A DNA stretch of 64,000 bases. Origin: Dactylonectria macrodidyma (taxonomy: Eukaryota; Ascomycota; Sordariomycetes; Hypocreales; Nectriaceae). Numbering within the stretch: position 1 is the stretch's first letter; each line of letters starts with the position of its first letter. The notes under the pieces are model-generated. The model worked only from the letters and a program-made list of their open reading frames with translations, made no database searches and was not told where the DNA came from. Below are positions 1 to 11,475 of this stretch, piece by piece. Both the position numbers and the translations under genes were made by a program. The DNA lies in the NCBI GenBank assembly GCA_020744425.1, contig JAGMUV010000015.1:124001-188000 (forward strand), read 5' to 3'.

Positions 1-1
1 C

Positions 2-463
2 CCGGGGGGCCTCCCTGTTTGGGACAGTACGGCGCCACAATCATCATATCTTGGACCAGAGAATCAAGCCGCTCAGCGCTGGATGAGCAATGCGAACCAC
101 CAAGAAGACGCAGTCCGGCGTCTAGAACCCTTCGTTGACTTTTCGAGGCAGCAATCAAGCGACAATAGCCCGATTGTACTAGAGCATGGCGACTATTCTT
201 TCGACAGGGGAAGCCAAGCGCGTTTGCGGACACAGCCACAAGAACAGTTGGCACCTCACACATCGTATCACACATTTACCTCGAGCTCCGACGCTAGGAA
301 CCCGTTTCGTCCCCAACAGAGTGTTCCTTTTGACCAAATGGGTATCACCGCGGCTCGGTCAACAAGCGAATGGGACGAGGAAATGCATGTCCGAAGGAAT
401 CACCATACCTCTCCAGAGGCAGATGTAAAAAGCCGTTACCATTCCCATAACTGGTATCCCTGA
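2..463 (+). CDS. 3' end of an unidentified protein gene (truncated by window edge)
   Basis: An open frame runs from base 2 to a TGA at 461-463 with no stop, so this looks like the last exon of a gene that starts left of the window. An in-frame ATG at 83 is internal to the open frame and need not be the start. The visible 153 residues are polar and low in complexity (Ser, Gln, His, Arg, Pro), with no membrane segment, catalytic motif or recognisable domain. This looks like the disordered C-terminal tail of a larger protein. I do not recognise the family. It could also be a chance open frame, since no homology supports it. Confidence 0.4.
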   Translation, partial: PGGLPVWDSTAPQSSYLGPENQAAQRWMSNANHQEDAVRRLEPFVDFSRQQSSDNSPIVLEHGDYSFDRGSQARLRTQPQEQLAPHTSYHTFTSSSDARNPFRPQQSVPFDQMGITAARSTSEWDEEMHVRRNHHTSPEADVKSRYHSHNWYP

Positions 464-1225
464 TAGCTTGGTGCAATCGTTTGAGATATGTCCTGTATAT
501 GGCGGGAGGAAAATGGACACTTGACGAGCAATGGTTCAGATTTGACTACTCGACAACCAAAGAGGAACAATTGCTTGGGCTGAGATAGCATGGATAACCA
601 ATTAACAGATATGGGAAAATAGCATTTGAAACGTTTAATCTGGGATAGCCTAATAAGTTACACAGCTCTGAGATACCCTAGGTGCTACTAGCGAGTACGA
701 ATGACATGCTGTGCTTTGCAACCTGCATTTTGAGATTTGCGTGAGCTCTGGATGCGTGAACTCGAGTGAATGCCTACTATCATGTGCTTTCACCTGGTAC
801 ATTTTGGTCCTTTTTCTTCTTATCTGCGAGTTTTGTTTCTACGTCCAAAATTGTGAGGAGACGTGGAAGTGGAAGGAATGCAAGTTCGACTGGCGTAGGT
901 ACGTACCTGATCGTATTTGTTTGGTGTCCCATTTGGGTGCCTAAGTGCATGTGATTGGTGTGGCCAATGAGGAGCTTGGACCACACCTCGTCAAGGGGCC
1001 TTGGAGAGGCAACCGTGGAAGTTTCGCATTCAACCCTGTCCAAGATACGTCAGCCTCAGCTTCGTGCTCCATCAATCTCACTTGTTCATCAAACTTCACT
1101 TCTGTACCGCCCGCCGGGACACAGCAGTAGAACACGATCCGGATCAACGAACAGACAGAATCGGCATCAAAGCTCAACCAGAAACGCACAGCACGTCCCC
1201 CGCCGCGGTGGACCCTGAACGAACA
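464..1225. other. intergenic, no gene seen
   Basis: Short overlapping frames on both strands have no coding character. The last ~150 bp, rich in C and A, are the likely promoter and 5' leader of the Yip1-family gene that starts at 1226. Confidence 0.6.
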
Positions 1226-2257
1226 ATGTCGTCCAGCGCTCGTGGCCGTTACGAGAACCCGCCCTTGGAGGATGACGACTTAATGATCGACCCTGATGAT
1301 GGTATGTTTGGCCTGGCGCGATTTGCCTCACTGAGGCACCTGAGCTTGCTCTGGACCGGGCGAGACTAACGCAGCGTAGCCGATCTCAACGATTTCGATG
1401 ACCCTCTCGGAAACCAGTCCTCGCGACAGCCCCTGACGGGCAATATCGGCTCCAGTTCTTCGTCGCAGCCACTCAACGAAGGCTACCTGTCCTCTCGAAT
1501 CCCAGGTGAAGACCGACAGGCGCCTCTGAACACAATTGATGAATCAGTGTGGGAGACGCTGCGCCGCGACCTGCTGGCTGTCTGGGCCAAGCTACGGGAG
1601 GTGCTCTACCCGCGCTACCTGCTGGGTGGTACAATGTTCGATTCCGAGGGAGGCATCCGAGGAGCGTACTCGAACATCCGCGGCGCTGGCATTTCCGGGA
1701 CGAGAGAGGAGCTCACAGGCTTGGCCAGCCGCATGATGGACGCCGAGGCCCTGCTCCAAAGCAACATGACGCCCGGCCTGCGTGACTGGGATCTCTGGGG
1801 CCCTCTCATCTTCTGCCTACTCCTGAGTCTTCTTCTGAGCTTCACAGCCCGCGCCGAGCAGAGGGACCACGTGTTCAGTGGCGTTTTTGCCATGATCTGG
1901 CTCGGAGAGGGTGTGGTGACCCTGCAGATCAAGCTGTTGGGAGGCAACATGTTCGTCTCAACCCTACCCTGCACATGATGGCTACTGATTGCTAACCGGA
2001 AACGCAGCTCTTTTGCCCAGAGCGTTTGCATTATTGGCTACACTCTTTTCCCCCTGGTTCTCGCGGCGCTCATGTCGGCGTTGAAACTGCACTGGATTGC
2101 TCGGATACCCATCTATATTGTCCTGATTGCATGGTCAGTTGCCGCTGGAGTGAGCATTCTGGGTGGCAGCGGCGTTGTCAAGAACCGTGTTGCTATTGCA
2201 GTGTATCCGCTGCTCGTCTTTTACCTGGGCTTGGGCTGCCTGTGCTTCATCAGCTAA
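1226..2257 (+). CDS. Yip1-domain Golgi membrane protein, YIPF6/Yip4-like
   Basis: Exons 1226-1301, 1380-1950 and 2008-2257 join in frame to 298 residues; both introns have GT..AG ends and the first has a CTAAC branch site. The N-terminal ~160 residues are cytosolic and acidic/polar. The Yip1 domain begins at DWDLWGP (residues 161-167) and is followed by about five hydrophobic segments to the C-terminus. The DLWGP motif and the later NISFAQSVCIIGY stretch are typical of the YIPF6/Yip4 branch. Yip1 proteins are multispanning Golgi/ER membrane proteins that bind Rab/Ypt GTPases and partner with other Yips in vesicle traffic. ATG 1226 is the first in frame and gives an acidic start (MSSSARGRYENPPLEDDD). 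A second Yip1-family gene lies at 56556. The family is secure; the exact orthologue is inferred. Confidence 0.88.
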
Positions 2258-3054
2258 GCCGGACAGCATACGTATCGATTTCCGGGGAGAGCCCTCAACG
2301 CGACGCAATAACGGGACGGCAGCGCTGGTTCTCCATGTGGGCACCTAACGAGACGGGCTGGGGCGTTGTATTTTTAAGTCTGAACGAGCTGTGTCTCGAC
2401 TACACAGCTATCTCTTGGGCAGGTCGGTACTTATATGATATCGCCTGGATTTTCTCTTTAGTTGCCTACGGAAGTGTACATTTGATTGTATTCTTAGATT
2501 TTGAAACAGGGCTAGTGAATTTCAAGGCTGGTGCGTATGTGTTGCTACTGTGAAGTCGACGTTGGATCGAAAGATGCAGTCTCAGCAGGAATGTAATGGC
2601 TAAGAGCAGATGAACGACGCTTGTGTCTTACGCCTCAGCGCGCGATCCACCAGTTCACACCGCCCGCCGCCGCCTTGGTGCAGAGGATCCCTGCTGCATT
2701 GGCTGTGTGCATGATAGTCTATTTTACAGCCATGTTTCGGAGGCATCTAGTTAGACCACAATCCTGGTCACGTATCACTCTGTGGTTGAGAACGGGAATG
2801 CAGACAGAGGGGGAGGGGTTTATCATGAGAGGGTGGGACTTACAGCACACTAGGTACCTCTCAGGTACCTCTCCGGTAGTGCATTTCAGATGCCTTCCCT
2901 GCAGGCAGCCATGTGGACTTTGATCACAATGATAGGTGCGTCAGTTGGGTCACGATTATTGTCTATTGACGCTCTTTGTTGTTGGCGGTTTCATGTGCAG
3001 GACAAAGAAACAAAACGTGGTGCTGCGCCTTGTGTGTTTCTGAGCCAGGGGCCC

Positions 3055-3072
3055 GGGGGGGGGGGGGGGGGG
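3055..3072. repeat. poly-G homopolymer, 18 nt
   Basis: Eighteen consecutive G follow GCCC in the intergenic region. It is one of three homopolymer G/C tracts of at least 16 nt in this window. Length may vary or be mis-sequenced. Confidence 0.9.
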
Positions 3073-3510
3073 AAGGAATGCATGCTGGGCATCTTTTGGG
3101 GGACTTTGGGGGCCTGTCACATTTTCGGCCCTGCTCAGAGTCAATGCCACTCTCCTCCCTCTGAGCCAAGTGCTAATTTACCCCTCCTTCTGGCGTGGAT
3201 CTAATGTCGTGGGCGGTGTAGGTGAAGGCTTTTGGTTGATTTTGACATCTGCGGCTGTCCCGACTTGATTGGAGGAGCCTGGCGCTCAGCCAGCTGGTAG
3301 CTGCTGCTAGTGAGTGTCCTCTGAGCCGCTGGCGCTGATGGGCCTCAGAGACTTTTTTCTTCTTTTGGTTCCTGAGGTCAGAGCCCCGGCGACAAAACGA
3401 GGCACCCACTGAGGGAGAGGCGAAAGCAACCCAGCAGCAGCGACATTGAGCCGCCGACCAGTGTCAAACCAACCGTCAAGCAGCGCCAGCTCACCAATTC
3501 CACCCCTCCA

Positions 3511-3534
3511 ACTTCAACTTCAACTTCAACTTCA
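3511..3534. repeat. (ACTTCA)4 hexanucleotide repeat
   Basis: Four perfect ACTTCA units lie about 370 bp upstream of the Ran-binding protein start codon, in its putative promoter or 5' leader. A simple microsatellite; no function can be assigned. Confidence 0.85.
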
Positions 3535-3901
3535 ACTCTCCAAAGTCGTGATTTCTTCTTGTTGTGGACGATTGTTGTGGACGAGTGAAACCATTGTGCC
3601 TTTGCCTTCTTTTTGTCTCCTCCCACCGACGGCTTTTTGCTCGCCCGCCCGCCCACCTCCCGCTTTCTGTTCCCGCTGGCATAACCAAAATCCTCTCCAC
3701 TCCACCCAATACAGCGACAGCGATACTTTCTGAGCGGGTTCTTTGTAGGCTCGCAGCCCGCCAGAGCCCCATTTTCCTTATCCTGCCCGGTGCCTTTGTT
3801 GGACTTGTCCCATTCCATCCTCATCGTCATCATATCGTGTCGCATCGCATCCACCCCGAACCGTCGCAGAGCCAGTCAGCCTGCCCTGCAGCCATCCTGC
3901 C

Positions 3902-5504
3902 ATGGCCGACGACGTTCCAGACGCCAGCCCCAAGACGGAGCCCCTCAACATCGACGTCAACGAAGACGCCGAGACCCGCGCCGCCCGTCGCGAGCTCAAG
4001 CAGTCGTCCATCTCCGACCCTCCCCCGGCCGACGCCGATGACACCACCACTCGCCCCGACACCCCGGCCGACAACCTGGCTGATGCTCCCGACCACAGTG
4101 ATCTGAAGAACCAGGTCGCCTCGCCCAAGAAGAAGCGCGCGCACGACCAGCTCGATGGCGAGAAGGAGACCGACGCGAACGACGCCAACAGCGTAGCCTC
4201 GACCGATTCTGCCAAGGACAGAGCCTCGCGACTGGAGCCTGAGAAGAAGCGACACCGAGATGAAGAGTCCAACGAGCCGGACCTGGTACGTCGCCTACGC
4301 CGCTGGCTGCATTTCCGGCCGCATCTGTGTAGCACACCCTTCTAACGCATGACAGACATCAACAGCAACCACCACTGATGAGAAGAGCGAAGTCGGCAAT
4401 TCACCAACCAAGAAACACCAACCACAAACGTCGGCGAGTGCCTTTGCCGCTTCGAGCTTCGGGAAACTATCATCAGACGCATCGCCCTTCGCAACCTTTG
4501 GCGGCGCCTCTAAGGGTACCAGCGTCTTTGGCTCATCCGGCACCGCAACTCTCACATCTTTTGCTTCACCAGCTGCCGCTCTTGCTGCTGAGCCTGCCGC
4601 TGCTCCCAAGTTGACCTTTGGAGGTTCCACTAGTGCATCGCCCTTCGCCGGTCTGTCGTCTACAACTAACGGCTTTGGAAGCACCCTGGGTGGAAGCGCC
4701 TTTGGTTCTGCCTTGTCTGGTATCAAGCCACTGGGCAGTTTCGCGGCCCCTGGGGGAGACGCACCCAAGACTGAGAAGCCTGCCAAGCCTTTCGGTGCTC
4801 CCGATAGCGATGCCGAGGAGAGCGATGACGAAGGATCAGCCAATGAAGATGCCCAACCTGAGGAAGCCGAGCGAGCTCAATCACCAGAGAAGGAATCCGA
4901 AGAGAAGAAGAAGCTCAAGCTTCAAAAGGGTGAGTTCCATCCAAATACCTATGCGATTAGGTTCTAACATTGCCCAGTCGAGGTAAACGACGGTGAAGCC
5001 GGCGAAACGACCATCGTATCTGTAAGAGCCAAGATGTTCTACCATGATAAGGAGGCTGGATGGAAAGAGCGGGGCGCCGGCATGCTGAAGATTAACGTCC
5101 CACAAGTCTGCGTCGAGTTTGACGATGCTGGTGCTGTTATCCCTGGCTCGTTTGATGCTTCATCACTAGACGCGGATGACAGCACTGGCGATTCAAACGG
5201 GCACAGGGTCGCCCGTCTTCTTCTACGACAAGACCAGACTCATCGCGTCATCCTCAACACGGCGATTCTGCCTGCGACGGTGTTTCAAGAGAAGGCTTCA
5301 TTGAAGTCAGTTGGGATCCTATTCACAGCTTTCGAGGGCGAGCCGGCGAAGCCTGTGAGCATTACGATGCGGGTATGTTGACTTGCTCTACGCCCTGGCT
5401 ATACACGGACTTACGCTAACGTTGACTCATAGATGACTGCAGCAAACGCCAAGGTCTTCATGAACGAAATTAGTGTCATTCAAAGAGAGCTTCGGAGCAG
5501 CTAG
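3902..5504 (+). CDS. RanBP1-domain nucleoporin-like protein (Yrb2/RanBP3/Hba1 type)
   Basis: Exons 3902-4285, 4356-4929, 4978-5372 and 5433-5504 give 474 residues. The N-terminal ~120 residues are highly charged with a basic SPKKKR cluster (74-79), a likely nuclear signal. Residues ~150-250 are rich in Ser, Ala and Phe with spaced FG/FGS motifs. An acidic linker follows. The C-terminal ~155 residues form a RanBP1-type domain: AKMFYHDKEAGWKERGAGMLK matches the conserved K-[FM]-x-x-x-[DK]-x-x-W-K-E-R-G-x-G core. RanBD proteins of this layout (budding yeast Yrb2, fission yeast Hba1, human RanBP3) bind Ran-GTP and Crm1 in the nucleus and aid nuclear export; that role is inferred from layout. A plain RanBP1 homologue would be about half this length and lack FG motifs. 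Confidence 0.87.
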
Positions 5505-6192
5505 GCGTTGCAAGAGGAAGACTCTGGGATCTGAGCTACTGGTAATGACGCGATGGCTAGTCGTTTGGTTGACTGTGGTCCTTGGTGGGCTCAATCAACC
5601 TTTATAGTATGGATGATTTGGATGAACCAGATGATCAAGCGAGAGATGGGAGCACAAGCCAGTGTGGTTGCATTGGGCAGGCGGTCTGAAAGGATACACG
5701 GCGGTGCCCGGTTTGGTACAGAAGTGTTTATACATAAGACCTGTAGGTCTACCAACTATCAAGATAAACCATTATCGATAGAATTGTGTGCACCTAAAGC
5801 TGAGGGCTCTAAAAGACACTTGTGAAGCGAAGGAGAGGGCTTGGTTTCCGTTCTGGATTTCCTAACCAGTAGACAAATCTTTGAGTTGCAGATACGATTC
5901 ATAGCTATGCCAATACATGCAATTTGTATCCTCAATATCATACAGGGTATAGGTATCTACTTGGGAGATATCTAAACAAGGTCAGTGTCGAATCGAGACA
6001 TTGTGGAACTTCTGCCTCGCACGTGATCTGGCGTCAATTCCGCGACCACCCTGAGGTATCTCAACCACATCGCCACTTTCACGGCTCCATGCCCGCCATT
6101 CAACTCATCCAGCCAAACAGTGACCTGGCAGCGTCAAAACCATCTCAGCACTATGAACAGCTCGTGTGGATGACCTAACTTTGTGGACCAAC
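5505..6192. other. intergenic, no gene seen
   Basis: 3' region of the Ran-binding gene and upstream region of the helicase gene. Only short frames without coding character are present. An in-frame ATG at 6166 would add nine residues to the helicase. Confidence 0.6.
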
Positions 6193-9100
6193 ATGTCAGA
6201 CTCCAAAGTTCTCGATGTTCCTAGGGATTCGTCTTCAGTGGGAAGAGGGAAACGAAAGCGTGCCTCCGACCAAAAGCCCTCTCCTAGAGGCTCTGGCGAT
6301 GATTCAACGAGTGCCACAGAGACTAAGAAAGGCGGCAAACGAGGTAAAACAAAACCTCGCGGCGAGACCATCGCTAGCAACACAGTTGCTTGCCTGATCG
6401 ACTGGCCAGAATCATTCAAGACCCTGGAGCAAACACATAAGGCCTTGAACCTCGTATTCACATTTTGTTGTACCCGCAAGCATCTTGCAACGACATTCGA
6501 CACCATCAAGTCGTCTGTCGAAGCCCAGATTAAGCGGAGCCTATCGATTGAGGAAGTCGCTTCAATAGTAGCCCTCCGACCAGACTCTATCAATTTCGCA
6601 TATGTGGACGAGGCCATGCTGCAACTCGATGTTCGAGGTATCGAAAGAGATGAAGTCTTCCGTACCGGCAAGTCAGCAAAGTCACAGGCGCCAGCATATG
6701 ACGCTTCTGTGGGCGGTTTGACTGGCACACAGAGTCTAGGTCAGGGCTGCAATGGCGAGGCTGAATCAAGTGGACGCGAGGTTCTCTACTTTGAATTCAC
6801 CGATGGGGATCTGAAGCGTCAGGTCCCGGATAAGACCTCGGGCGAACCGACACGACCAAATCGAAAGTTGCGCGAGGAACAGTTGAGAATGCCCGTGTAC
6901 AGCCAGAAGCAGATGACGATGTTGATCGGAAAGCGCAACCAGAAGTTCACAAATGCCGTTAACGTTTTTCTCAACAAATGCGTGGAAGATAAACTAGACC
7001 CGATCATGGCACTCGCAGAGCATACAAAATCACATATCCCAACTCCAACTATACGGGAGGATGATACGGCTGAGAGACCACTGGATTCTATCCCGGATAT
7101 CATTCCTAAGGAGCGAAAGTCGATACCGGAAATTGTACAGGAACTGAAAGACAGCCCTTGGTACACTGGACAGGTGGTGCCAGACGGGCACCGAGTCTTT
7201 GAGCCTCAAGAGGCAATATTTGGCGATTTACAATTCCTTCTGAGTCAGAATTTGGTAAACGCCTTGTACAATGCCAAGGGCATTACGCAATTTTTCGCTC
7301 ATCAGTCTGAGGCTCTCAATAGTCTCTATGAAGGCAAAAACGTCGTTGTGTCTACCTCAACTAGCTCGGGTAAGAGTCTTATTTATCAGCTCCCCGTTTT
7401 GTATGCCCTGGAGAATGACTACAATTCAAGAGCAATATACATCTTTCCGACAAAGGCACTCGCCCAGGACCAGAAGCGGAGTCTGAAAGAAATGATGAGA
7501 TACATGCCGGGACTGGAAGATGTCATGGTTGAGACCTTCGATGGCGACACTCCAATGGCCGAACGCAACGTTATTCGGGATGAGGCGCGGATCATTTTTA
7601 CGAACCCGGACATGCTTCATGTCACAATCCTTCCACAAGAAGAGCGATGGAGGACTTACCTCAAGAACTTGAAATACGTAGTTGGTAAGTGGCACTAAAT
7701 CATGTGTTTGCCGTCTAACTGACCGGGGTTGATAGTTGATGAGTTACACTACTATAACGGCCAAATGGGGTCGCATGTTGCCTTCATCATGCGAAGGTTA
7801 CGGCGAGTATGTGCCGCTGTAGGAAATCGACGGGTCAGGTTCATCTCGTGCTCTGCCACCGTGGCCAACCCCAAGGAGCACTTCAAGACTATATTCGGCC
7901 TTGACAACGTGCGATTAATCGACTTTGATGGATCACCATCTGGTCGAAAGGAATTCCTGTGTTGGAATACTCCATTCAAGGACCCGGGTGATCCTGCTTC
8001 TGGCCGCGGCAGCGCCAAGTTCGAGTGCGCCCGTCTCTTCTGTGCCCTGATGCTTAGGGGAGTACGGATCATTGCGTTTTGCAGAGTCCGGACCCAATGT
8101 GAAACCCTAGTCAGCGCAATTAAGTCAGAATTGGAGTCTATGGGTAGATCTGAGTGCATCAACCGGGTGACGGGCTACCGAGGTGGCTACACGGCGCAGG
8201 ATCGACGGATGATCGAGACTGAAATGTTCGAGGGCAAGCTTTTGGGAATTGTGGCTACCACCGCCTTGGAGCTTGGTATTGACATAGGATCCCTTGATTG
8301 TGTTATGACTTGGGGATTCCCATACACCATCGCCAACCTGCGTCAACAAAGCGGTCGTGCTGGCCGCCGCAACAAGGATTCGTTGTCGATCCTCGTCGGA
8401 GATTGCTTTCCCACCGACCAGCATTATATGCAAAACCCCGATGAGCTCTTCACGAAACCCAACAGTGAGTTGCAGGTGGATCTTGAGAACATGTTGGTGC
8501 GTGAAGGACATGTCCAGTGTGCAGCTTACGAGATGCCAATCCGACCTAAAGAAGATGCGCAATACTTTGGAAAAGACTTGCCAAAGATCTGTGACGAGCG
8601 ATTGACGAAGGATGAGATGGGGTTCTACCACTGCCATGAACGATTTCGTCCAATGCCAGCGAAATTTGTGGCTATTCGCGATACCGAGGACGAACACTTC
8701 GCCATTGTGGACATTACGCATGGGAGAAACGTTGTCCTGGAAGATCTGGAGGCATCTAGAGCCACCTTTACCATCTACGACGGTGCAATCTTCTTGCACC
8801 AGGGGAACTCGTATCTGGTCCGAGACTTCTTACCTGAAAAGCGGATGGCCAAGGTGGAAAGAGTCAAGGTGGACTGGACGACAGTGCAACGAGATTTCAC
8901 AGACATTGACCCAATGGAGACAGAAGCCATTCGTGCGATTTCAGGTTCACTCTCCCATGCGTACTACGGCACGATCAAAATACAACAGAACGTGTTTGGT
9001 TTTTTCAAAGTCGACAAAAAGGGACGAGTCTTGGATGCGGTGCAGGTGGACAACCCACCAGTGATCCGGTTTAGCAAGGGCATGTGGTTAGACGTGCCTA

Positions 9101-9729
9101 AGAAGGCAATCGATATCCTTCAGGATAGGCGACTGCACGTAGCTGCCGGGATACACGCGGCAGAGCATGCAATCATGAGTTTGCTGCCGACTTTCGTCAT
9201 CAGCATGCCTGGTGATGTACGGACAGAATGCAAAGTGGCATCAAAAGAGTTCGCGAAGCAGGAAACCAACAGAAAGCGACCGGCGCGGTTGACGTTTTAC
9301 GACGCCAAAGGCGGTGCGGGGGGTTCTGGGATCAGCACCAAGGCCTTTGACCACGTCGACCACCTGTTGAGGGACGCGTTGCAGCGAGTGGAGGGCTGTC
9401 ATTGTGAGCGGGGATGCGTGGAGTGTGTGGCGTCGGAGCTGTGCAAGCACTCAAATGAAGTGATGAGCAAGGTCGGCAGCCAAGTGGTGCTCAAGAGCCT
9501 GTTGAATATGGAAATTGATGTGGAGGCGCTACCGATAGGACCGGAGATGTTTGCTCCTGCGGGTATCGAGACGGTAGTGGTTGCACAGCCGGTGCCGTAC
9601 AGACCAAAGGAGGAGGCTAGAGACGCGGGGGCGATGCAAGGACGACGGGATGGCGGCCACGGTGACGTTGATAAGTCTGGGGTGATGAGCGGTGGTGGCT
9701 TTGAGAAATGGGCCGCAGATTCTATCTGA
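6193..9729 (+). CDS. HRQ1: Hrq1/RecQ4-type ATP-dependent DNA helicase
   Basis: Exons 6193-7684 and 7736-9729 give 1161 residues. The N-terminal ~330 residues are charged and basic. The helicase core follows: Walker A STSTSSGKS (~residues 386-394), motif II DELH (~499-502), and motif VI QQSGRAGRR (~700-708). The C-terminal part is the DUF1998/MZB module with a zinc-type Cys cluster CHCERGCVECVASELC (~1051-1066). This order (SF2 DEAD/H core plus MZB) defines the Hrq1 family, 3'-5' helicases related to human RECQL4 and linked in yeast to interstrand cross-link repair and telomere upkeep. The 51-bp intron splits the codon before the DELH box. I prefer ATG 6193 (MSDSKVLD) to 6166, but either is possible. 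No truncation or missing motif is apparent. Confidence 0.9.
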
Positions 9730-11475
9730 AGACATCCCAGATAGACTTGGACGTTAAGCAGTGACTTGGTGCACAAACAGGCCCTTGTTCGGCTGAGGGA
9801 GGCCAGGTCATGCATACGAGACTGGGTCTAGACCGTGATTTGCAGGCAGGGAGGGGGCCCTCCTGGTCTAGCTGTGCGTGCGGCGGGAGGTCGGTCTAGA
9901 ACCCGGAACATTGATCATTGCACTCAAGGCCAGCGCCAGCACAAATGTAGATGGACTGGTGGTTCTGTATACTGGTGGTTGGGCGTGCACCGTGGGCAGC
10001 AGAATGCCCAAGCAGACAAGCTTCGGGGATGGGAATCAAGCAGGCAAGGCAGACGGCGGCAATGGTGGGATCGATAAATGATCGACAAACTACACAGTGT
10101 ATCCGACCTCGAATGACGTCTTGGCCTCGAGTGGTTGAATGAAGTCATGACAGAGACGGGTAGGGGCCCTGAATGTCGGGCCCGCCAAGCAATGCCAAGC
10201 AGATACCCGACAACGGCTTCCAGGACTCCCTTTCTACCCCCGCTGTGGCTTCAAAGCTTCGTGTGGTGCGCTCAAAGCAATGGGGGAAGAACAGCAATGG
10301 TACTTCGGACACTCACTGGTACACACCACGCACTGGTACACACCACTCATTGGTACACACCACGCACTAGTACGCGTCGGCGAGGAAAGGCGGGTTGTAA
10401 TTTAAACCAATAGGCCACTCTCCTGAGGGCGGCAAGTCACCTGGTGCACCACTAACAAGCTTCTGCGACCCGCCTGCAGGTTATGATCCATCGCAGCGCC
10501 AAGGGGCAGGCCGCTCTTCAGCCCGTTGCCAAGGAGAGCAGTGGGAAACCATGAGTGTCAGAAATCTTGGCATGAATGCGATGAAACTTGGCAGAGGGCA
10601 CCCTGCATGCCGTTGATGCAGACCAGCTCATATGACGCGCTCTGTGATTCGCATATCCTATGATTAAACACAGTTTGATGATGAAGTACGAAGCAGGAGA
10701 GGGAAGGGCTTGATAAACAGGTGGCTGGATGAATGGATCATTTCCAAAATCCCCCTTTGCCGATGTCCCGCCAACGTACCCAAAGGACATTACGAGTTGG
10801 AACTTTGGTCTTTGAATCGTGGAGCAAGCATCCAAGTCGCGCTGACGGAATTAAGCATTAATTAGGGATAAAAAGAACCTAAAGCGACGGCTCTAATGTG
10901 GCCCTAATGATGGCTCTAATGATGATCATGGCCTTGAAGGATTACCAGGGCTAGCTTAGGTAGGGAGGGTGTCTGCTGGAGGGGTTTCCCACTCGAGTAA
11001 GTCCAGCAATGGCACTGGGCAGGCATGCGGCCAAAAAGACCGACAGGAGGAATGGGCGACAGAGACTCGACCACAACAGACCGGTGCTTGCTTTTTAGGC
11101 ATGGGCCGTCAGTTTATGAGCCGCCTCGTTTATTAGCCGCTTCGTAGCTGATTCCGGGTTTCCCAGGTGGGCACGGAGGCCTGAGCTAGCTGAGGTACTT
11201 GTGTCGTACTCCCAATATGAGTACGGGCATCCGTCAACAAGGAAGGAGGTGCATATTAATCGCTTGCATTCCTTCCTTCCTTCCCTTGGGCGGCCCGTGT
11301 TGCTTGTCTCTCTCCTTCCCTGAACTCGATCTACTATTTCGAAACACCACGACTTTCGACTGATACATTGTTCGACACTAGACCTTGGTCATCGTCACCC
11401 CGTTACCGTTACCCCTTGACTCAGGACGAATCCTCGCCTTATTGATCTCGAACGCTCCCGGCGGCCTCTTCCATC
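9730..11475. other. 1.7-kb intergenic region with a 17-bp tandem repeat
   Basis: No gene is supported; the longest frames (about 100 codons) have no family features. It contains the minisatellite at 10314-10376. The last ~200 bp (CTTCCTTCCTTCC and C/A-rich sequence) is probably the promoter and leader of the exchanger gene. Confidence 0.6.
10314..10376. repeat. 17-bp tandem repeat, ~3.7 copies
   Basis: The unit CACTGGTACACACCACG occurs at 10314-10330, then with one change each at 10331-10347 and 10348-10364, followed by a partial diverged copy. An intergenic minisatellite about 1.1 kb upstream of the exchanger gene. Confidence 0.88.

Larger units (their letters stand above)
2258..3901. other. 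long intergenic region with poly-G tract and hexamer repeat
   Basis: There is no supportable gene. It holds the 3' UTR of the YIPF6-like gene, an 18-nt G run (3055-3072), two GGTACC hexamers 11 bp apart (2853, 2864), and a pyrimidine-rich stretch with four ACTTCA units (3511-3534). The last part is probably the promoter and leader of the Ran-binding protein gene. Frames of 100-180 codons here are low in complexity and overlap one another on both strands. Confidence 0.6.

Noticed and set aside
2026..2553. 175-codon + frame at the 3' end of the first Yip1 gene
   Set aside because: It overlaps the true last exon in another frame and then runs into the 3' UTR; composition is not protein-like.
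6105..6728. 207-codon minus-strand frame over the start of the helicase gene
   Set aside because: Lies opposite the Hrq1 N-terminal exon; no family likeness and no independent start or splice context.
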